From assembly GCA_963700955.1 (NCBI GenBank), contig CAVOZH010000012.1, forward strand, positions 682,001-746,000: DNA of 64,000 bases, written 5' to 3'. Position numbers and translations under genes: made by a program. The stretch is from Nocardioides_C sp963700955 (GTDB taxonomy: Bacteria; Actinomycetota; Actinomycetes; Propionibacteriales; Nocardioidaceae). How positions within the stretch are numbered: the first letter of the stretch is position 1; each line of letters opens with the position of its first letter. The notes beneath the pieces were generated by a model. The model did no database searches and was not told the DNA's origin. It worked only from the letters and a program-made list of their open reading frames with translations. This document shows, piece by piece, positions 36,301-46,699 of the stretch.

Positions 36301-36833
36301 CGGCGAGCCTCATCGACGACACGGAGGCGACGAACTGGGCCGGGATCAACGAGAGCGACAGCGTCGACGCGAAGGGCAAGCACCCCTTCGTCGTGGTCGA
36401 CCTCGCCGGCGGCCGCCACACCGTGCGCCGAGTCCAGGTGAGCGCCATGCTCCGCCCGGCCGGCAACGACGCGAGCGACCCGGACTCGGGCCGCAGGTTC
36501 ACCGCCCTTCGCAAGTTCGCCATCGAGGTCTGCACGACCCGCTGCGCCGGCCCGGGCGCGAGGTGGAAGCGCATCTTCACCAGCCGCGACAACGCCTTCC
36601 CGGCAGTGCGCCCGCGGCCGGTGGCTCCGAACCTCACGTTGCGGTCCTTCGACGTCGCGGACACCCCAGCGACGCATGTGCGCTTCGTGGCGCTCGAGAA
36701 CCAGTGCACGGGCTTCGGCGGGTACGCCGGGGAGCAGGACAACGACCCGCTCAACGACACCGACTGCAAGGCGGCCTCCGACGCGGGCCTCTCGGTCCGT
36801 GCCGCCGAGCTCGAGGTGTTCGACCGCAACTGA
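33390..36833 (+). CDS. secreted M36-type (fungalysin-like) metallopeptidase with C-terminal domain
   Basis: This 1147-residue exported protein has a signal peptide at residues 1 to about 33 (RAARAGSALAAAGVILSL, then ALPA-like small residues before TATA). A propeptide-like FTP/PepSY region follows (about 60-290, with AVTGKVLHRENKVEHAF). A middle beta-rich insert of PPC type follows (about 310-400, with YTADRIPAGTYSAQVCPFDD). The zinc site is HEYTH (His647, Glu648, His651) with a third ligand Glu near 675 in GAMGESWGDLVAAEYL, matching gluzincin M36 spacing. The C-terminal 250 residues hold a discoidin-like region (LIDDTEATNWAG). It probably matures by self-cleavage outside the cell. Placement between glgP and glgE is unexpected. 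The ATG at 33390 starts a good signal peptide. Confidence 0.9.
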   Translation: MPLSPRAARAGSALAAAGVILSLTQLPATGTATAPQKETAGRTVVTWGDSPLALPDLDLRGSALPTQAQRSAVAALGATVRWNRFGTPSSVYATDGDLGTAASSDPVTAARSWLQSHRAALGLSSDQVAGLELVSNQELADSPARAVLFRQTFGDLSPALGSMVTVGVAHGKIVYVSSSLTRTTSAPQPSKLTAVQAWQIAASSVGRETALKAIDDTVKAGWTRLDVDGFAQEQQVRLRALALADGTVRPVYETNVVDSQGGKAMAYTFMVDAVTGKVLHRENKVEHAFATASQGGTQMQGAVTAKECGPKHTFELTDGNTKQIVVAATEVNPANDIVIKIFGPGGEVLTTGDLATSPETATYTADRIPAGTYSAQVCPFDDPTAPFTGPGDYVGVITTSDSEAPAAGAPYPPKWTYFAANPTLSYSTTHVPGNRVTGCWETRHQGDRVAGCDTPPGSLRNLASRAPWDFDFATGLPTLTTAGNNALTREAWASPLTPGGAQSPVAPDRNYTHDFTDAWQNSKCDPTNLHPGGNDIDASVTNLFVSHNRMHDFSYFLGFTEGNYNLQARNLGNNPDPTRENDPELGDAQAGALTGGTPSYLGRDNANQIALQDGIPGITNQYLFQPIAGAFYSPCADGGFDMSIVGHEYTHAISNRMIGGPDEGITSEQGGAMGESWGDLVAAEYLLSHGYSTGANPWAVGPYATGNKSAGIRDYAINHNPLQYGDYGFDSTGPEVHADGEIWNAVQYDVRQALVNKYDKRFPASDRALQLRCADGGATRSPLAVDKCPGNRRWVQLMFDAFLLQQGATNMLDARDAMLAADQMRFGGANQRAMWTAFAGNGMGVDARTPNSDSSDPKPGYRAPGVRLGTVKFAARSGRASVPGKFFVGRYEARVTPVADTIRSTARGAVVKLVPGTYDLLFQGKGAGLTRSRFTVRPGARTTKLVKVSRNLASKSIGAKVTGSSAGSVNAASLIDDTEATNWAGINESDSVDAKGKHPFVVVDLAGGRHTVRRVQVSAMLRPAGNDASDPDSGRRFTALRKFAIEVCTTRCAGPGARWKRIFTSRDNAFPAVRPRPVAPNLTLRSFDVADTPATHVRFVALENQCTGFGGYAGEQDNDPLNDTDCKAASDAGLSVRAAELEVFDRN

Positions 36834-36865
36834 GAGCGACGCGAAGCCGCTGGCAGGACCAGCGA

Positions 36866-36913
36866 GTACGGTGCCCGGATCGACGTCAGGCGGCGTCGAA
36901 CCGGGCACCGTAC
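36866..36913 (+). terminator. hairpin terminator of the M36 peptidase gene
   Basis: A 13-bp perfect outer stem (GTACGGTGCCCGG / CCGGGCACCGTAC) encloses a 22-base inner region that can pair partly (CGACG/CGTCG). It starts 32 bases after the stop and ends just before the 12-bp glg element. There is no T tract, as is common for actinobacteria. Confidence 0.75.
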
Positions 36914-36920
36914 CCAGTGA

Positions 36921-36932
36921 TGGAACGATCCA
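36921..36932. promoter_or_regulatory. 12-bp near-palindrome shared with the glgP promoter (copy 2)
   Basis: TGGAACGATCCA, identical to the glgP copy read on the opposite strand. It lies 44-55 bases before the glgE ATG and ends eight bases before the -35 hexamer. This position would suit an activator or a looping repressor. Confidence 0.55.
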
Positions 36933-36940
36933 ACCCTCAC

Positions 36941-36969
36941 TTGCAGAGGTGCTCGGGATCGGCAAGATT
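36941..36969 (+). promoter_or_regulatory. glgE promoter (-35 TTGCAG, 17 bp, -10 AAGATT), leaderless
   Basis: TTGCAG at 36941-36946 and AAGATT at 36964-36969 are separated by 17 bp. The ATG follows the -10 by six bases, so the mRNA would have little or no leader. The same GATCGGCAARAT sequence is found before the thioredoxin-fold gene at 47656. Confidence 0.5.
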
Positions 36970-36975
36970 GGGCAC

Positions 36976-39040
36976 ATGGTCGGACGAATCCCCATCATGG
37001 ACGTCGCACCCGTGGTCGACCTCGGCCGCTACCCGGCGAAGGCCGTCGTAGGCGAGCCGTTCGAGGTCACCGCGCTCGTCTTCCGAGAGGGCCACGACGC
37101 CTTGAGCGCCGACGTGGTCCTCACCGATCCCGACGGCGAACGCCGCCCGTGGGTCCGGATGACCAAGGACCCCGAGGAGCCCGACCTGTGGCGTGCGGAG
37201 ATCTCCGCCGACCGCGAGGGCGCCTGGACCTTCTCCATCGAGGGTTGGTCCGATCCCGTCGCGACGTGGCGCCACGCCGCGGAGATCAAGATCCCCGCCG
37301 AGATCGACGTGGAGCTCATGTTCGCCGAGGGGGTGCTCCTCCTCGAGCGCGTGGCGGCGAGCCTGCCCACGAGCCGGTGGGCCGGCCTGCCACCAAGCCC
37401 GCGGCCAAGCCGGGAGCCAGGATCGCGCGCAGGTCGGTGGACCGTGGCGACGACCAGCGCACCGTCGAGGACGCGATCACGGCCATGAAGGACACCTCAC
37501 GCCCGGCGGACGCACGGTACGCCGCAGCGGTCTCCCCCGCGATCGACGACGTCCTCGACCGCTACCCGCTGCGCGACCTCGTCACCACCGAGGGCCCCTA
37601 CAAGCTGTACGTCGACCGACCCCGGGCCCTCTTCGGCTCCTGGTACGAGTTCTTCCCGCGCAGCGAGGGCGCCTACGTCGACAAGAGGTCCGGCAAGGTC
37701 GTCTCAGGCAGTTTCCGCACCGCGGCGAAGCGGCTCGACGCCGTGGCGGCGATGGGCTTCGACGTCCTCTACCTGCCGCCGATCCACCCGATCGGCAAGG
37801 TCAACCGCAAGGGTCCCAACAACTCGCTCGTGACCGAGGAGGGCGACCCGGGCTCGCCGTGGGCGATCGGATCCGACGAGGGCGGCCACGACGCGATCCA
37901 CCCCGACCTCGGCACGTTCGAGGACTTCGACGACTTCGTCGCACGCGCAAGGGAGCTCGGGATCGAGGTCGCGCTCGACCTCGCGCTGCAGGCCGCGCCC
38001 GACCACCCGTGGGTGAAGACGAACCCCGAGTGGTTCACCACCCGCGCGGACGGCACGATCGCCTATGCCGAGAACCCCCCTAAGAAGTACCAGGACATCT
38101 ACCCGGTCAACTTCGACAACGACCCCGACGGCATCTATCACGAGGTGCTGCGCGTCGTACGCCACTGGATGTCCCACGGGGTTCGGATCTTCCGCGTCGA
38201 CAACCCCCACACGAAGCCGGTGGAGTTCTGGGACTGGCTCCTCACCGAGGTGCAGAAGACCGACCCCGACGTGATCTTCCTGTCCGAGGCTTTCACCAAG
38301 CCCGCGATGATGCGCACCCTCGCCACGGTCGGTTTCCACCAGTCCTACACGTACTTCACCTGGCGCACCGCGAAGTGGGAGCTGGAGGAGTACCTCACCG
38401 AGCTCTCGCACGAGACCAGCCACGTGCTGCGCCCGAACCTGTTCGTGAACACGCCCGACATCCTCCACGGCTACCTGCAGTACGGCGGACCCGCGGCGTT
38501 CAGGATCCGGGCGACCATCGCGGCGACGGCCTCCCCGTCCTGGGGCGTCTACGCCGGCTTCGAGCTGTTCGAGCACGTCGCCGTCAAGCCGGGCAGCGAG
38601 GAGTACCTCGACTCGGAGAAGTACCAGATCCGGATCCGCGACTGGGAGGGTGCCGAGCGCTCGGGCCGCACCCTCGCGCCGTACATCACGCAGCTCAACG
38701 ACATCCGTCGCCGCCACCCGGCGCTTCAGCAGCTCCGCAACCTGACCGTGCACCACAGCGACGACGAGTCGGTGCTGGTCTTCAGCAAGTTCGCGAAGGG
38801 TCCGGGCGACGACCGGCACGAGGACGACCTGATGATCATCGTCGTCAACGTCGACCCGCACGCCACCCGTGAGACGACCGTGCACTTGAACCTGCCCGCG
38901 TTGGGTATGGACTGGACTGACCTGTTCACCGTGCACGACGAGCTCACCGGCGACTCCTGGACCTGGGGCGAGCACAACTACGTGCGCCTCGACCCGCACC
39001 AGCAGCCCGCTCACATCTTCACCGTTCGGAGGCCCACCCT

Positions 39041-39044
<4 letters not shown>
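36976..39044 (+). CDS. glgE: alpha-1,4-glucan:maltose-1-phosphate maltosyltransferase, interrupted by an apparent frameshift
   Basis: GlgE polymerises maltose-1-phosphate onto alpha-1,4-glucans. The N-terminal beta-sandwich (from MVGRIPIMDVAPVVDLGR to EIDVELMFAEGVLLLERVAA) is read in one frame. The linker and catalytic GH13 barrel are read in another (from about KPAAKPGARIARRSVD, through LFGSWYEFFPRSEGAY, nucleophile Asp in IFRVDNPHTKP, acid Glu in IFLSEAFTKP, to IFTVRRPTL). The switch is near 37355-37395 and needs one extra base; corrected length is 689 residues, normal for GlgE. Everything else looks intact, so a sequencing error or recent mutation is likelier than decay. If real, an internal ATG at 37488 would give only the catalytic part. 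The stop overlaps the treS start by four bases. Confidence 0.88.
37355..37395 (+). other. apparent frameshift in glgE (one base missing)
   Basis: Before this point the GlgE N-domain is read from codons in the frame of 36976. After it the linker and barrel are one base back. Inserting one base near CTGCCACCAAGCC (around 37389) makes GLP-TKPAAKPG continuous. I see no classical slippery heptamer. Confidence 0.75.
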
Positions 39045-40791
<1,747 letters not shown>

Positions 40792-40795
<4 letters not shown>

Positions 40796-42267
40796 CCTCG
40801 AACATCGACGAGAAGATCCTCCAGGAGCTGGCTGCCTACATCGGCGAGGCGCGGTGGTTCGGGGGCAAGGGCCGTGACATGCGCGTGTCCGACGTACGTC
40901 GTCTCGGCTGGCTCGACCCCGAGCCCGGCCCGGACCTCCCGCACACCCGCATCGAGCTCGCCACGGTGGACTACCCCGAGACGGCGACCAGCGCCGGCGA
41001 GACGGAGTTCTACCAGCTGCCCCTCGCCTACTATCCGGCTCCGCAGGAGCGTCTGGCGCATGCCTTCGTCGGCAACTGGCAGGACGGCGAGCTCGGCGAC
41101 GTGCACGTGTACGACGCCGTGCACGACCGCTACGCCACGCACCAGTGGCTCACGGCGTTCGCCGAGGAGCGCCGCACCGACGACATGGTGTTCCACCGTC
41201 TCGAGGGGCACGAGCTCGACCTCGACGTCCACTCGTCGCTGTTCTCCGGCGAGCAGAGCAACTCCTCGGTGCGCTTCGGCGAGGACAGCCTGATGAAGGT
41301 GTTCCGCAAGATCACCCCTGGCCGCAACCCCGACATCGAGATCCACGAAGCGCTGACGCGTGCGGAGAGCCAGCACATCGCCGCTCTCTACGGCTGGCTG
41401 GAGGCGCCCGCCCGGTACTCCGAGGAGCCACTGCAGCTCGCGATGCTGCAGCAGCTGCTCCGGACCGCCAGCGACGGGTGGGACCTGGCCCTCGCCAGCG
41501 TCCGCGACCTCTTCGCCGAGGCGGACCTGCACGCCGACGAGGTCGGTGGGGACTTCGCAGCCGAGGCACACCGTCTCGGCGTTGCCACCGCGGAGGTCCA
41601 CGAGGTGCTCGCGCACGAGTTCGCCACGGAGACCTGGGGAGCCGACGAGCTCGCCGAGCTGGCGGGCGCCATGCGTCGCAGGCTCGCGGCGGCCGCCGAC
41701 GTGGTGGCCGAGCTGGCGCCGCATCGCGACGCACTCGACTCCCTGTTCGCCGCCGTCGCGGAGATCGAGGAGCCCGTGCCGGTGCAGCGGATCCACGCCG
41801 ACTACCACCTGGGGCAGACCCTGCGAACCTCCCGGGGCTGGAAGATCGTCGACTTCGAAGGGGAGCCGGCCAAGCCGCTCTCCGAGAGGGTCCGCCCCGA
41901 CTCCCGGTGGCGCGACGTGGCAGGCATGCTTCGTTCCTTCGACTACGCCGCCCACGTCGTGGAGGCCGACGTCGAGGAGGCCGGCTCGCAGATCGCCTAC
42001 CGCGCGCGGGAGTGGTCCGAGCGCAACCGTTCGGCGTTCCTGACCGGTTACACGGAGGTCGGTGAGGGTACGTCGGACACGGCACCGGAGATGGGCCACG
42101 CGGAGCGCGTTCTGCTCCGCGCCTATGAGGCCGACAAGGCCGTGTACGAGACCGTCTACGAGGCGCGCAACCGGCCGACCTGGGTGGGCATCCCGCTCGC
42201 CGGGATCCAGCGACTGGCCAGCACCTCGGAGTCCGAGCATCACCAGCAGGAGGCGAGCGACCGATGA
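40792..42267 (+). CDS. mak: maltokinase
   Basis: This 491-residue kinase phosphorylates maltose to maltose-1-phosphate with ATP, the donor for GlgE. The N-terminal cap region ARWFGGKGRDMRVSDV is typical of actinobacterial maltokinase (Pep2). The kinase core is of the aminoglycoside phosphotransferase type, with catalytic Asp in IHADYHLGQTL and metal-binding Asp in IVDFEGEPAKP. The family is usually about 440-460 residues, so this one is a little long; the extra length seems spread through the protein. The GTG start overlaps treS and the stop overlaps glgB by four bases each, so the whole pathway is translationally coupled. Confidence 0.95.
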
Positions 42268-44468
42268 GCACAGCCACAGCCCTGCCCCTCGACAAGCGCA
42301 TCCTCGAGCAGATCGTTGCCGGCGAGCACGGGGACCCGCACTCCGTGCTCGGCGCCCACGAGCACGGCGGCGCGGTGACCGTGCGCGTGCTCAGGCCCCT
42401 CGCCGACTCCGTCACCGTGGTGCACGAGGGCGGCCCGGTGCCGCTCGAGCACGAGCACGGCGGGATCTGGTGCGGCGTCCTCGACGTCGCCGAGGTCCCG
42501 GACTACCGCCTCGAGGTGGCGTACGCCGGGGGAACCGCGAAACGGGTGGACGACGCCTACCGCTACCTGCCGACTTTGGGCGAGGTCGACCTGCACCTCA
42601 TCAACGAGGGCCGCCACGAGGAGCTGTGGCAGGTGCTGGGCGCGCACGTGCGGCGTTACGACAGCGCCACCGGGCCGATCACCGGCACCTCCTTCGCGGT
42701 GTGGGCGCCGCACGCCCGCGGGGTTCGCGTGAAGGGCGACTTCAACGACTGGGACGGCCGCGAGCACCCGATGCGGCAGATGGGGACCTCCGGGATCTGG
42801 GAGCTGTTCGTCCCCGACGTCGGCTCCGGCACCCGCTACAAGTACGTCATCCTCGGTGCCGACGGCCACTGGCGCGAGAAGGCCGACCCGATGGCCTTCC
42901 ACACCGAGGTGCCGCCGTTGACCTCCTCGGTGGTGTTCGACACCGGCTACACCTGGAACGACGACAGCTGGATGACCGAGCGGGCTCACGCCACCGACCG
43001 GCAGAAGCAGCCCATGTCGGTGTACGAGATACACCTCGGCTCCTGGAAGAAGCACGGCGGCGAGACGCCCTACAGCTACGCCGAGCTCGCCGACGAGCTC
43101 GTGCCCTACCTCCAGGACCTCGGCTTCACGCACGTGGAGTTCCTCCCCGTGATGGAGCACCCGTTCGGTGGCTCCTGGGGCTACCAGGTGACGTCGTACT
43201 ACGCCCCCACCGCGCGGTTCGGTGACCCCGACGGCTTCCGCCACCTCGTCGACCGGCTGCACCAGGCCGGCATCGGGGTGATCGTGGACTGGGTCCCCGC
43301 CCACTTCCCCAAGGACGAGTTCGCGCTCGCCCGCTTCGACGGGACACCGCTGTACGAAGACCCCAACCCGACCCGCGGTGAGCACCCCGACTGGGGCACC
43401 TACGTCTTCAACTTCGGGCGCAAGGAGGTCCGCAACTTCCTGGTCGCCAACGCGCTCTACTGGCTCGAGGAGTTCCACATCGACGGCCTCCGCGTCGACG
43501 CGGTCGCCTCGATGCTCTACCTGGACTACTCCCGCGAGGACGGCCAGTGGACTCCCAACGTCTACGGCGGCCGGGAGAACCTCGAGGCGGTGCAGTTCCT
43601 CCAGGAGATGAACGCCAGCTGCTACCGGCGCTCCCCCGGGGCGATGACCATCGCCGAGGAGTCGACGTCCTGGCCGGGCGTGACCCGGGCGACCCACCTC
43701 GGCGGTCTCGGGTTCGGCTTCAAGTGGAACATGGGCTGGATGCACGACAGCCTCGGCTACATGCAGAACGACCCGGTGCACCGGCAGTACCACCACCACC
43801 AGATGACGTTCTCGATGGTCTACGCCTACTCCGAGAACTACATCCTGCCGATCAGCCACGACGAGGTCGTGCACGGCAAGGGGTCGCTGCTGCGCAAGAT
43901 GCCCGGCGACCGGTGGCAACAGCTGGCGAACATGCGCGCCTACCTCGCCTTCATGTGGGCGCACCCGGGCAAGCAGCTGCTGTTCATGGGCTCGGAGTTC
44001 GCACAAGAGGCCGAGTGGGCCGAGAGCCGGGAGCTCGACTGGTGGCTGCTCGACCACGTGGAGCACCGAGGCGTGCAGTCGCTGGTGCGCGACATGAACC
44101 GGATCTACGCCGAGACTCCCGCGTTGTGGTCCCTGGACCAGGACGAGTCGGGCTTCGCGTGGATCGACGCCAACGACGCGAGCAACAACGTGTTCAGCTT
44201 CCTGCGCCGCGGTGCCGACGGGTCGCAGCTTGCGTGCGTCGTGAACTTCTCGGCCGTGCCGCATCACGGCTACCGTGTCGGCCTGCCCGAGGCGGGTGGC
44301 TGGTCGGAGCTGCTCAACACCGACGCCGACACCTACTCCGGCTCCGGCGTGGGCAACCTGGGCCAGGTCATCGCGGAGGAGACCCCTTGGCATGGACAGG
44401 CCGCATCCGCGACGATCAGCGTGCCTCCGCTCGGCGCACTCTGGCTAAGGTTTGAAGGTGGGCAGTGA
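42264..44468 (+). CDS. glgB: 1,4-alpha-glucan branching enzyme
   Basis: This 734-residue GH13 enzyme introduces alpha-1,6 branches in the growing glucan. An N-terminal GlgB-specific extension (DPHSVLGAHEHGGAVTVRVL, about 20-115) precedes the CBM48 domain (GTSFAVWAPHARGVRVKGDF) and the barrel. The nucleophile Asp is in GLRVDAVASMLYLDYS, the acid Glu in MTIAEESTSWPGV, and the third acid in ILPISHDEVVHGKGS. Length is normal for the long-form bacterial enzyme. ATGA overlap couples it to mak, and its last codons overlap the next gene by 11 bases. Confidence 0.98.
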   Translation: MSTATALPLDKRILEQIVAGEHGDPHSVLGAHEHGGAVTVRVLRPLADSVTVVHEGGPVPLEHEHGGIWCGVLDVAEVPDYRLEVAYAGGTAKRVDDAYRYLPTLGEVDLHLINEGRHEELWQVLGAHVRRYDSATGPITGTSFAVWAPHARGVRVKGDFNDWDGREHPMRQMGTSGIWELFVPDVGSGTRYKYVILGADGHWREKADPMAFHTEVPPLTSSVVFDTGYTWNDDSWMTERAHATDRQKQPMSVYEIHLGSWKKHGGETPYSYAELADELVPYLQDLGFTHVEFLPVMEHPFGGSWGYQVTSYYAPTARFGDPDGFRHLVDRLHQAGIGVIVDWVPAHFPKDEFALARFDGTPLYEDPNPTRGEHPDWGTYVFNFGRKEVRNFLVANALYWLEEFHIDGLRVDAVASMLYLDYSREDGQWTPNVYGGRENLEAVQFLQEMNASCYRRSPGAMTIAEESTSWPGVTRATHLGGLGFGFKWNMGWMHDSLGYMQNDPVHRQYHHHQMTFSMVYAYSENYILPISHDEVVHGKGSLLRKMPGDRWQQLANMRAYLAFMWAHPGKQLLFMGSEFAQEAEWAESRELDWWLLDHVEHRGVQSLVRDMNRIYAETPALWSLDQDESGFAWIDANDASNNVFSFLRRGADGSQLACVVNFSAVPHHGYRVGLPEAGGWSELLNTDADTYSGSGVGNLGQVIAEETPWHGQAASATISVPPLGALWLRFEGGQ

Positions 44469-45360
44469 GCTGACCGACGGCACGGTTCTCCTCGAGCCTC
44501 GACGGGAGCAGGCAGGCACCGACCAGGACACCTACCTCTTCGACGTGGTTCACGAGGGACGGGGGGTCGGCGCGGTCTGCGTCATGGTCGGCACCGACGC
44601 GATCGGTCGGCTCACCTGGGAGCTCACCCCCGGCTTCACCGGCCGGGGCCTGGCGACCCGTGCGGTGAACCTGCTGGTCGACTACTGCTTCCGCGGTCTG
44701 CGCCTTGCGCGCGTCGAGGCGTACGTCGACCCGGCCAACGAGCCCGCGATGCGGGTCGCCACCCGCTCGGGGCTCCGCCGCGAGGGTGTCGTGCGGGGCC
44801 ACGGGGTGGTCGAGGACGGCCGGCTCGACCGGGTGCTGTTCGCCCGCCTCGCGACCGACCCGCCGATCACCGAGCCCGGCGGCTTCCGGGAGCTGCTGAA
44901 CTCCTTCCTGCCGCGCAAGCGGGCGATCGCACAGATGCTCGTGCGCGACCCCGACGACCGGGTGCTGCTGTGCCGCCTGACCTACAAGGACGACTGGGAC
45001 CTTCCCGGCGGGGTCGTGGAGGTCCACGAGTCGCCCCAGCTCGCGGTCAGCCGCGAGGTCGCCGAGGAGCTCGCCCTCGACATCACGGCCGACAACCTCC
45101 TGCTGACCGACTGGCTGCCCTCCTGGAGCGGGTGGGACGACGCCCTCTGCCTGGTCTTCGACGGCGGCGTGCACGACCCCTCGCTCCTCGACCGGGTGGT
45201 CGTGCAGCCCCGGGAGATCCGGTCCGCGGAGTTCTGCACGATCGAGCAGGTGCACGAGCGCTGCGCCGACTTCACGGCACGACGGGTCGAGTCGGCCTTG
45301 GCCAACGCACGCGGGGACGGCCCGTCGTACACCGAGTCCGGCCGCTCCGCCCCCCTCTGA
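44458..45360 (+). CDS. GNAT acetyltransferase-NUDIX hydrolase fusion
   Basis: This 300-residue protein has two recognisable halves. Residues 1 to about 140 look like a GNAT N-acetyltransferase, with the acetyl-CoA loop GFTGRGLATRAVNLL and the following VEAYVDPANEPAMRVATRSGL. Residues about 150-300 form a NUDIX domain, with LPGGVVEVHESPQL followed by SREVAEELALDI. The last Gly of the GX5EX7REUXEEXGU box is Ala here; the catalytic REVAEE core is kept. The likely start is the GTG at 44458, overlapping glgB by 11 bases; a TTG two codons earlier is possible. The fused arrangement at the end of the GlgE operon suggests co-expression with glucan genes, but its substrate is unknown. Positions 45361-45534 hold no gene. 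Confidence 0.85.
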   Translation: MGSELTDGTVLLEPRREQAGTDQDTYLFDVVHEGRGVGAVCVMVGTDAIGRLTWELTPGFTGRGLATRAVNLLVDYCFRGLRLARVEAYVDPANEPAMRVATRSGLRREGVVRGHGVVEDGRLDRVLFARLATDPPITEPGGFRELLNSFLPRKRAIAQMLVRDPDDRVLLCRLTYKDDWDLPGGVVEVHESPQLAVSREVAEELALDITADNLLLTDWLPSWSGWDDALCLVFDGGVHDPSLLDRVVVQPREIRSAEFCTIEQVHERCADFTARRVESALANARGDGPSYTESGRSAPL

Positions 45361-45534
45361 CCTCCCCCTTTCACTCGCTGTAACGCGGGGTTACCGACGC
45401 TTCGCAAGCGGCACGACGCTAGGGATGCGTCCACAGCGCTTGGGAAGACGTCGGCGCGGGACCTTCTCCTCTGGCGGCGGCCTCGCTGCCCGGTGATCGT
45501 CGGGACAGGGATCACCCGACGTAGGTGAGGGCCG

Positions 45535-46683
45535 ATGACGCGGGGCGCTGTGCCGGAGAGAGCCGTCGTGACGGGTGATGGCCTGCGGCAGGTGTGGATG
45601 GACAACCTGCGGATCACGCTGATCAGCGGAGTGATCGTCGCGCACGCCGCTACGGCCTATGTCGTCGACGTGGGCTGGTACTACGAGGAGCGGACCGGTT
45701 CGACCGCCGTCTCGACCGCGCTGTCCTTCCCGGTGTTCCTCGGCGGGATCTTCGGTCTCGGCCCTCTGTTCGTGATGGCCGGCTGGCTATCCGTCGGGTC
45801 CCTTCGGCGACGCGGCGCGGGAGGGTTCATCCGAGCCCGCCTGGTCCGGCTCGGCGTCCCGCTCGTCCTCTTCCTGCTGGTGGTCGACCCGGTGACCGAC
45901 TGGATGGGTGGCACGGCCCAGGGCGAGAGCAGGTCCCTGCTCAGCTACCTGACGGACCTCGGCGGCGACCGCGACGTGGGTCCGATGTGGTTCGTCGCGG
46001 CGATCCTGGTCCTCTCCGTCCTCTACACGGGCTACCGGGCCGTCCGGCCCGAGAGCCCTGACCCAGGCGGGGAGATGCACCTGCGACACCTCGCCGCGAT
46101 CGCCGCGGCGATCGCGGTTCTCGCCTTCTTGACGTGGCAGCGCTGGGGCTACCTGACCGACACGTGGTGGGACCTCAACTGGTCGCACTGGCCGCAGGCC
46201 TGCGCACTCTTCGTCCTCGGTGTGCTCGCCGGCGAGCGTGGCTGGCTCCGCCAGGTACCCCGCCCGCTGGAGCGTCAGGCCGCGTGGGTCACCCTGGCCG
46301 GGCTCGCCGCCGTCATCGCCCTCGCGGGCTACGTGCTCGCCTACTCCGAGACGGATGTCATGACCGTCGGCTTCCACTGGCAGACCGCGGTGTTCGCGGC
46401 CGTCACCGGGTGCGTGGCCGTCGCCCTGTGCGTGTGGGTCATCGCCTGGTTCGAGCGCAGGTGGAGCGGCGCGCCACGCTCGATGACGTCCGCCGCCGCG
46501 CGCGGGTCCTACGCCACCTACGTCCTGCACCCACCGCTGCTCGTGCTGCTGTCATGGCTGCTGGTGGCAGTAGCGGTTCCGGTCGAGGTGAAGTTCGTGC
46601 TCGTCGCGGCCGCGGGCATCCCGCTCTGCTTCGCCGTGGGCTACGGAGTCACCCGCCTGCCAGGGGTCTCACGAGTGCTGTGA
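45535..46683 (+). CDS. acyltransferase-3 family integral membrane protein
   Basis: This 382-residue polytopic protein has about ten membrane helices, starting with MDNLRITLISGVIVAHAATAY. That is the typical first segment of acyltransferase-3 (OatA/WecH/NolL type) enzymes, where the His is catalytic. Further helices (PLFVMAGWLSVGSLRRRG, PMWFVAAILVLSVLY, YVLHPPLLVLLSWLL) follow the family plan, including R-L/R-LG-x-P-L and YxxHP motifs. Such enzymes move acyl groups, often acetyl, onto envelope sugars or macrolides. Nothing in the neighbourhood names the acceptor. GGTGAGGG precedes the ATG. It converges on the thioredoxin-fold gene with only 16 bases between the stops. Confidence 0.87.
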   Translation: MTRGAVPERAVVTGDGLRQVWMDNLRITLISGVIVAHAATAYVVDVGWYYEERTGSTAVSTALSFPVFLGGIFGLGPLFVMAGWLSVGSLRRRGAGGFIRARLVRLGVPLVLFLLVVDPVTDWMGGTAQGESRSLLSYLTDLGGDRDVGPMWFVAAILVLSVLYTGYRAVRPESPDPGGEMHLRHLAAIAAAIAVLAFLTWQRWGYLTDTWWDLNWSHWPQACALFVLGVLAGERGWLRQVPRPLERQAAWVTLAGLAAVIALAGYVLAYSETDVMTVGFHWQTAVFAAVTGCVAVALCVWVIAWFERRWSGAPRSMTSAAARGSYATYVLHPPLLVLLSWLLVAVAVPVEVKFVLVAAAGIPLCFAVGYGVTRLPGVSRVL

Positions 46684-46699
46684 CGCCCCACCCTCTGGC

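Noticed and set aside
33996..36998. A 1000-codon open frame antisense to the M36 peptidase
   Set aside because: No recognisable domain and composition typical of antisense GC-rich shadow; the sense protein has signal peptide and zinc site.
37380..37400. Programmed -1 frameshift in glgE
   Set aside because: No X XXY YYZ heptamer or clear stimulatory stem next to it; an indel is the simpler reading.
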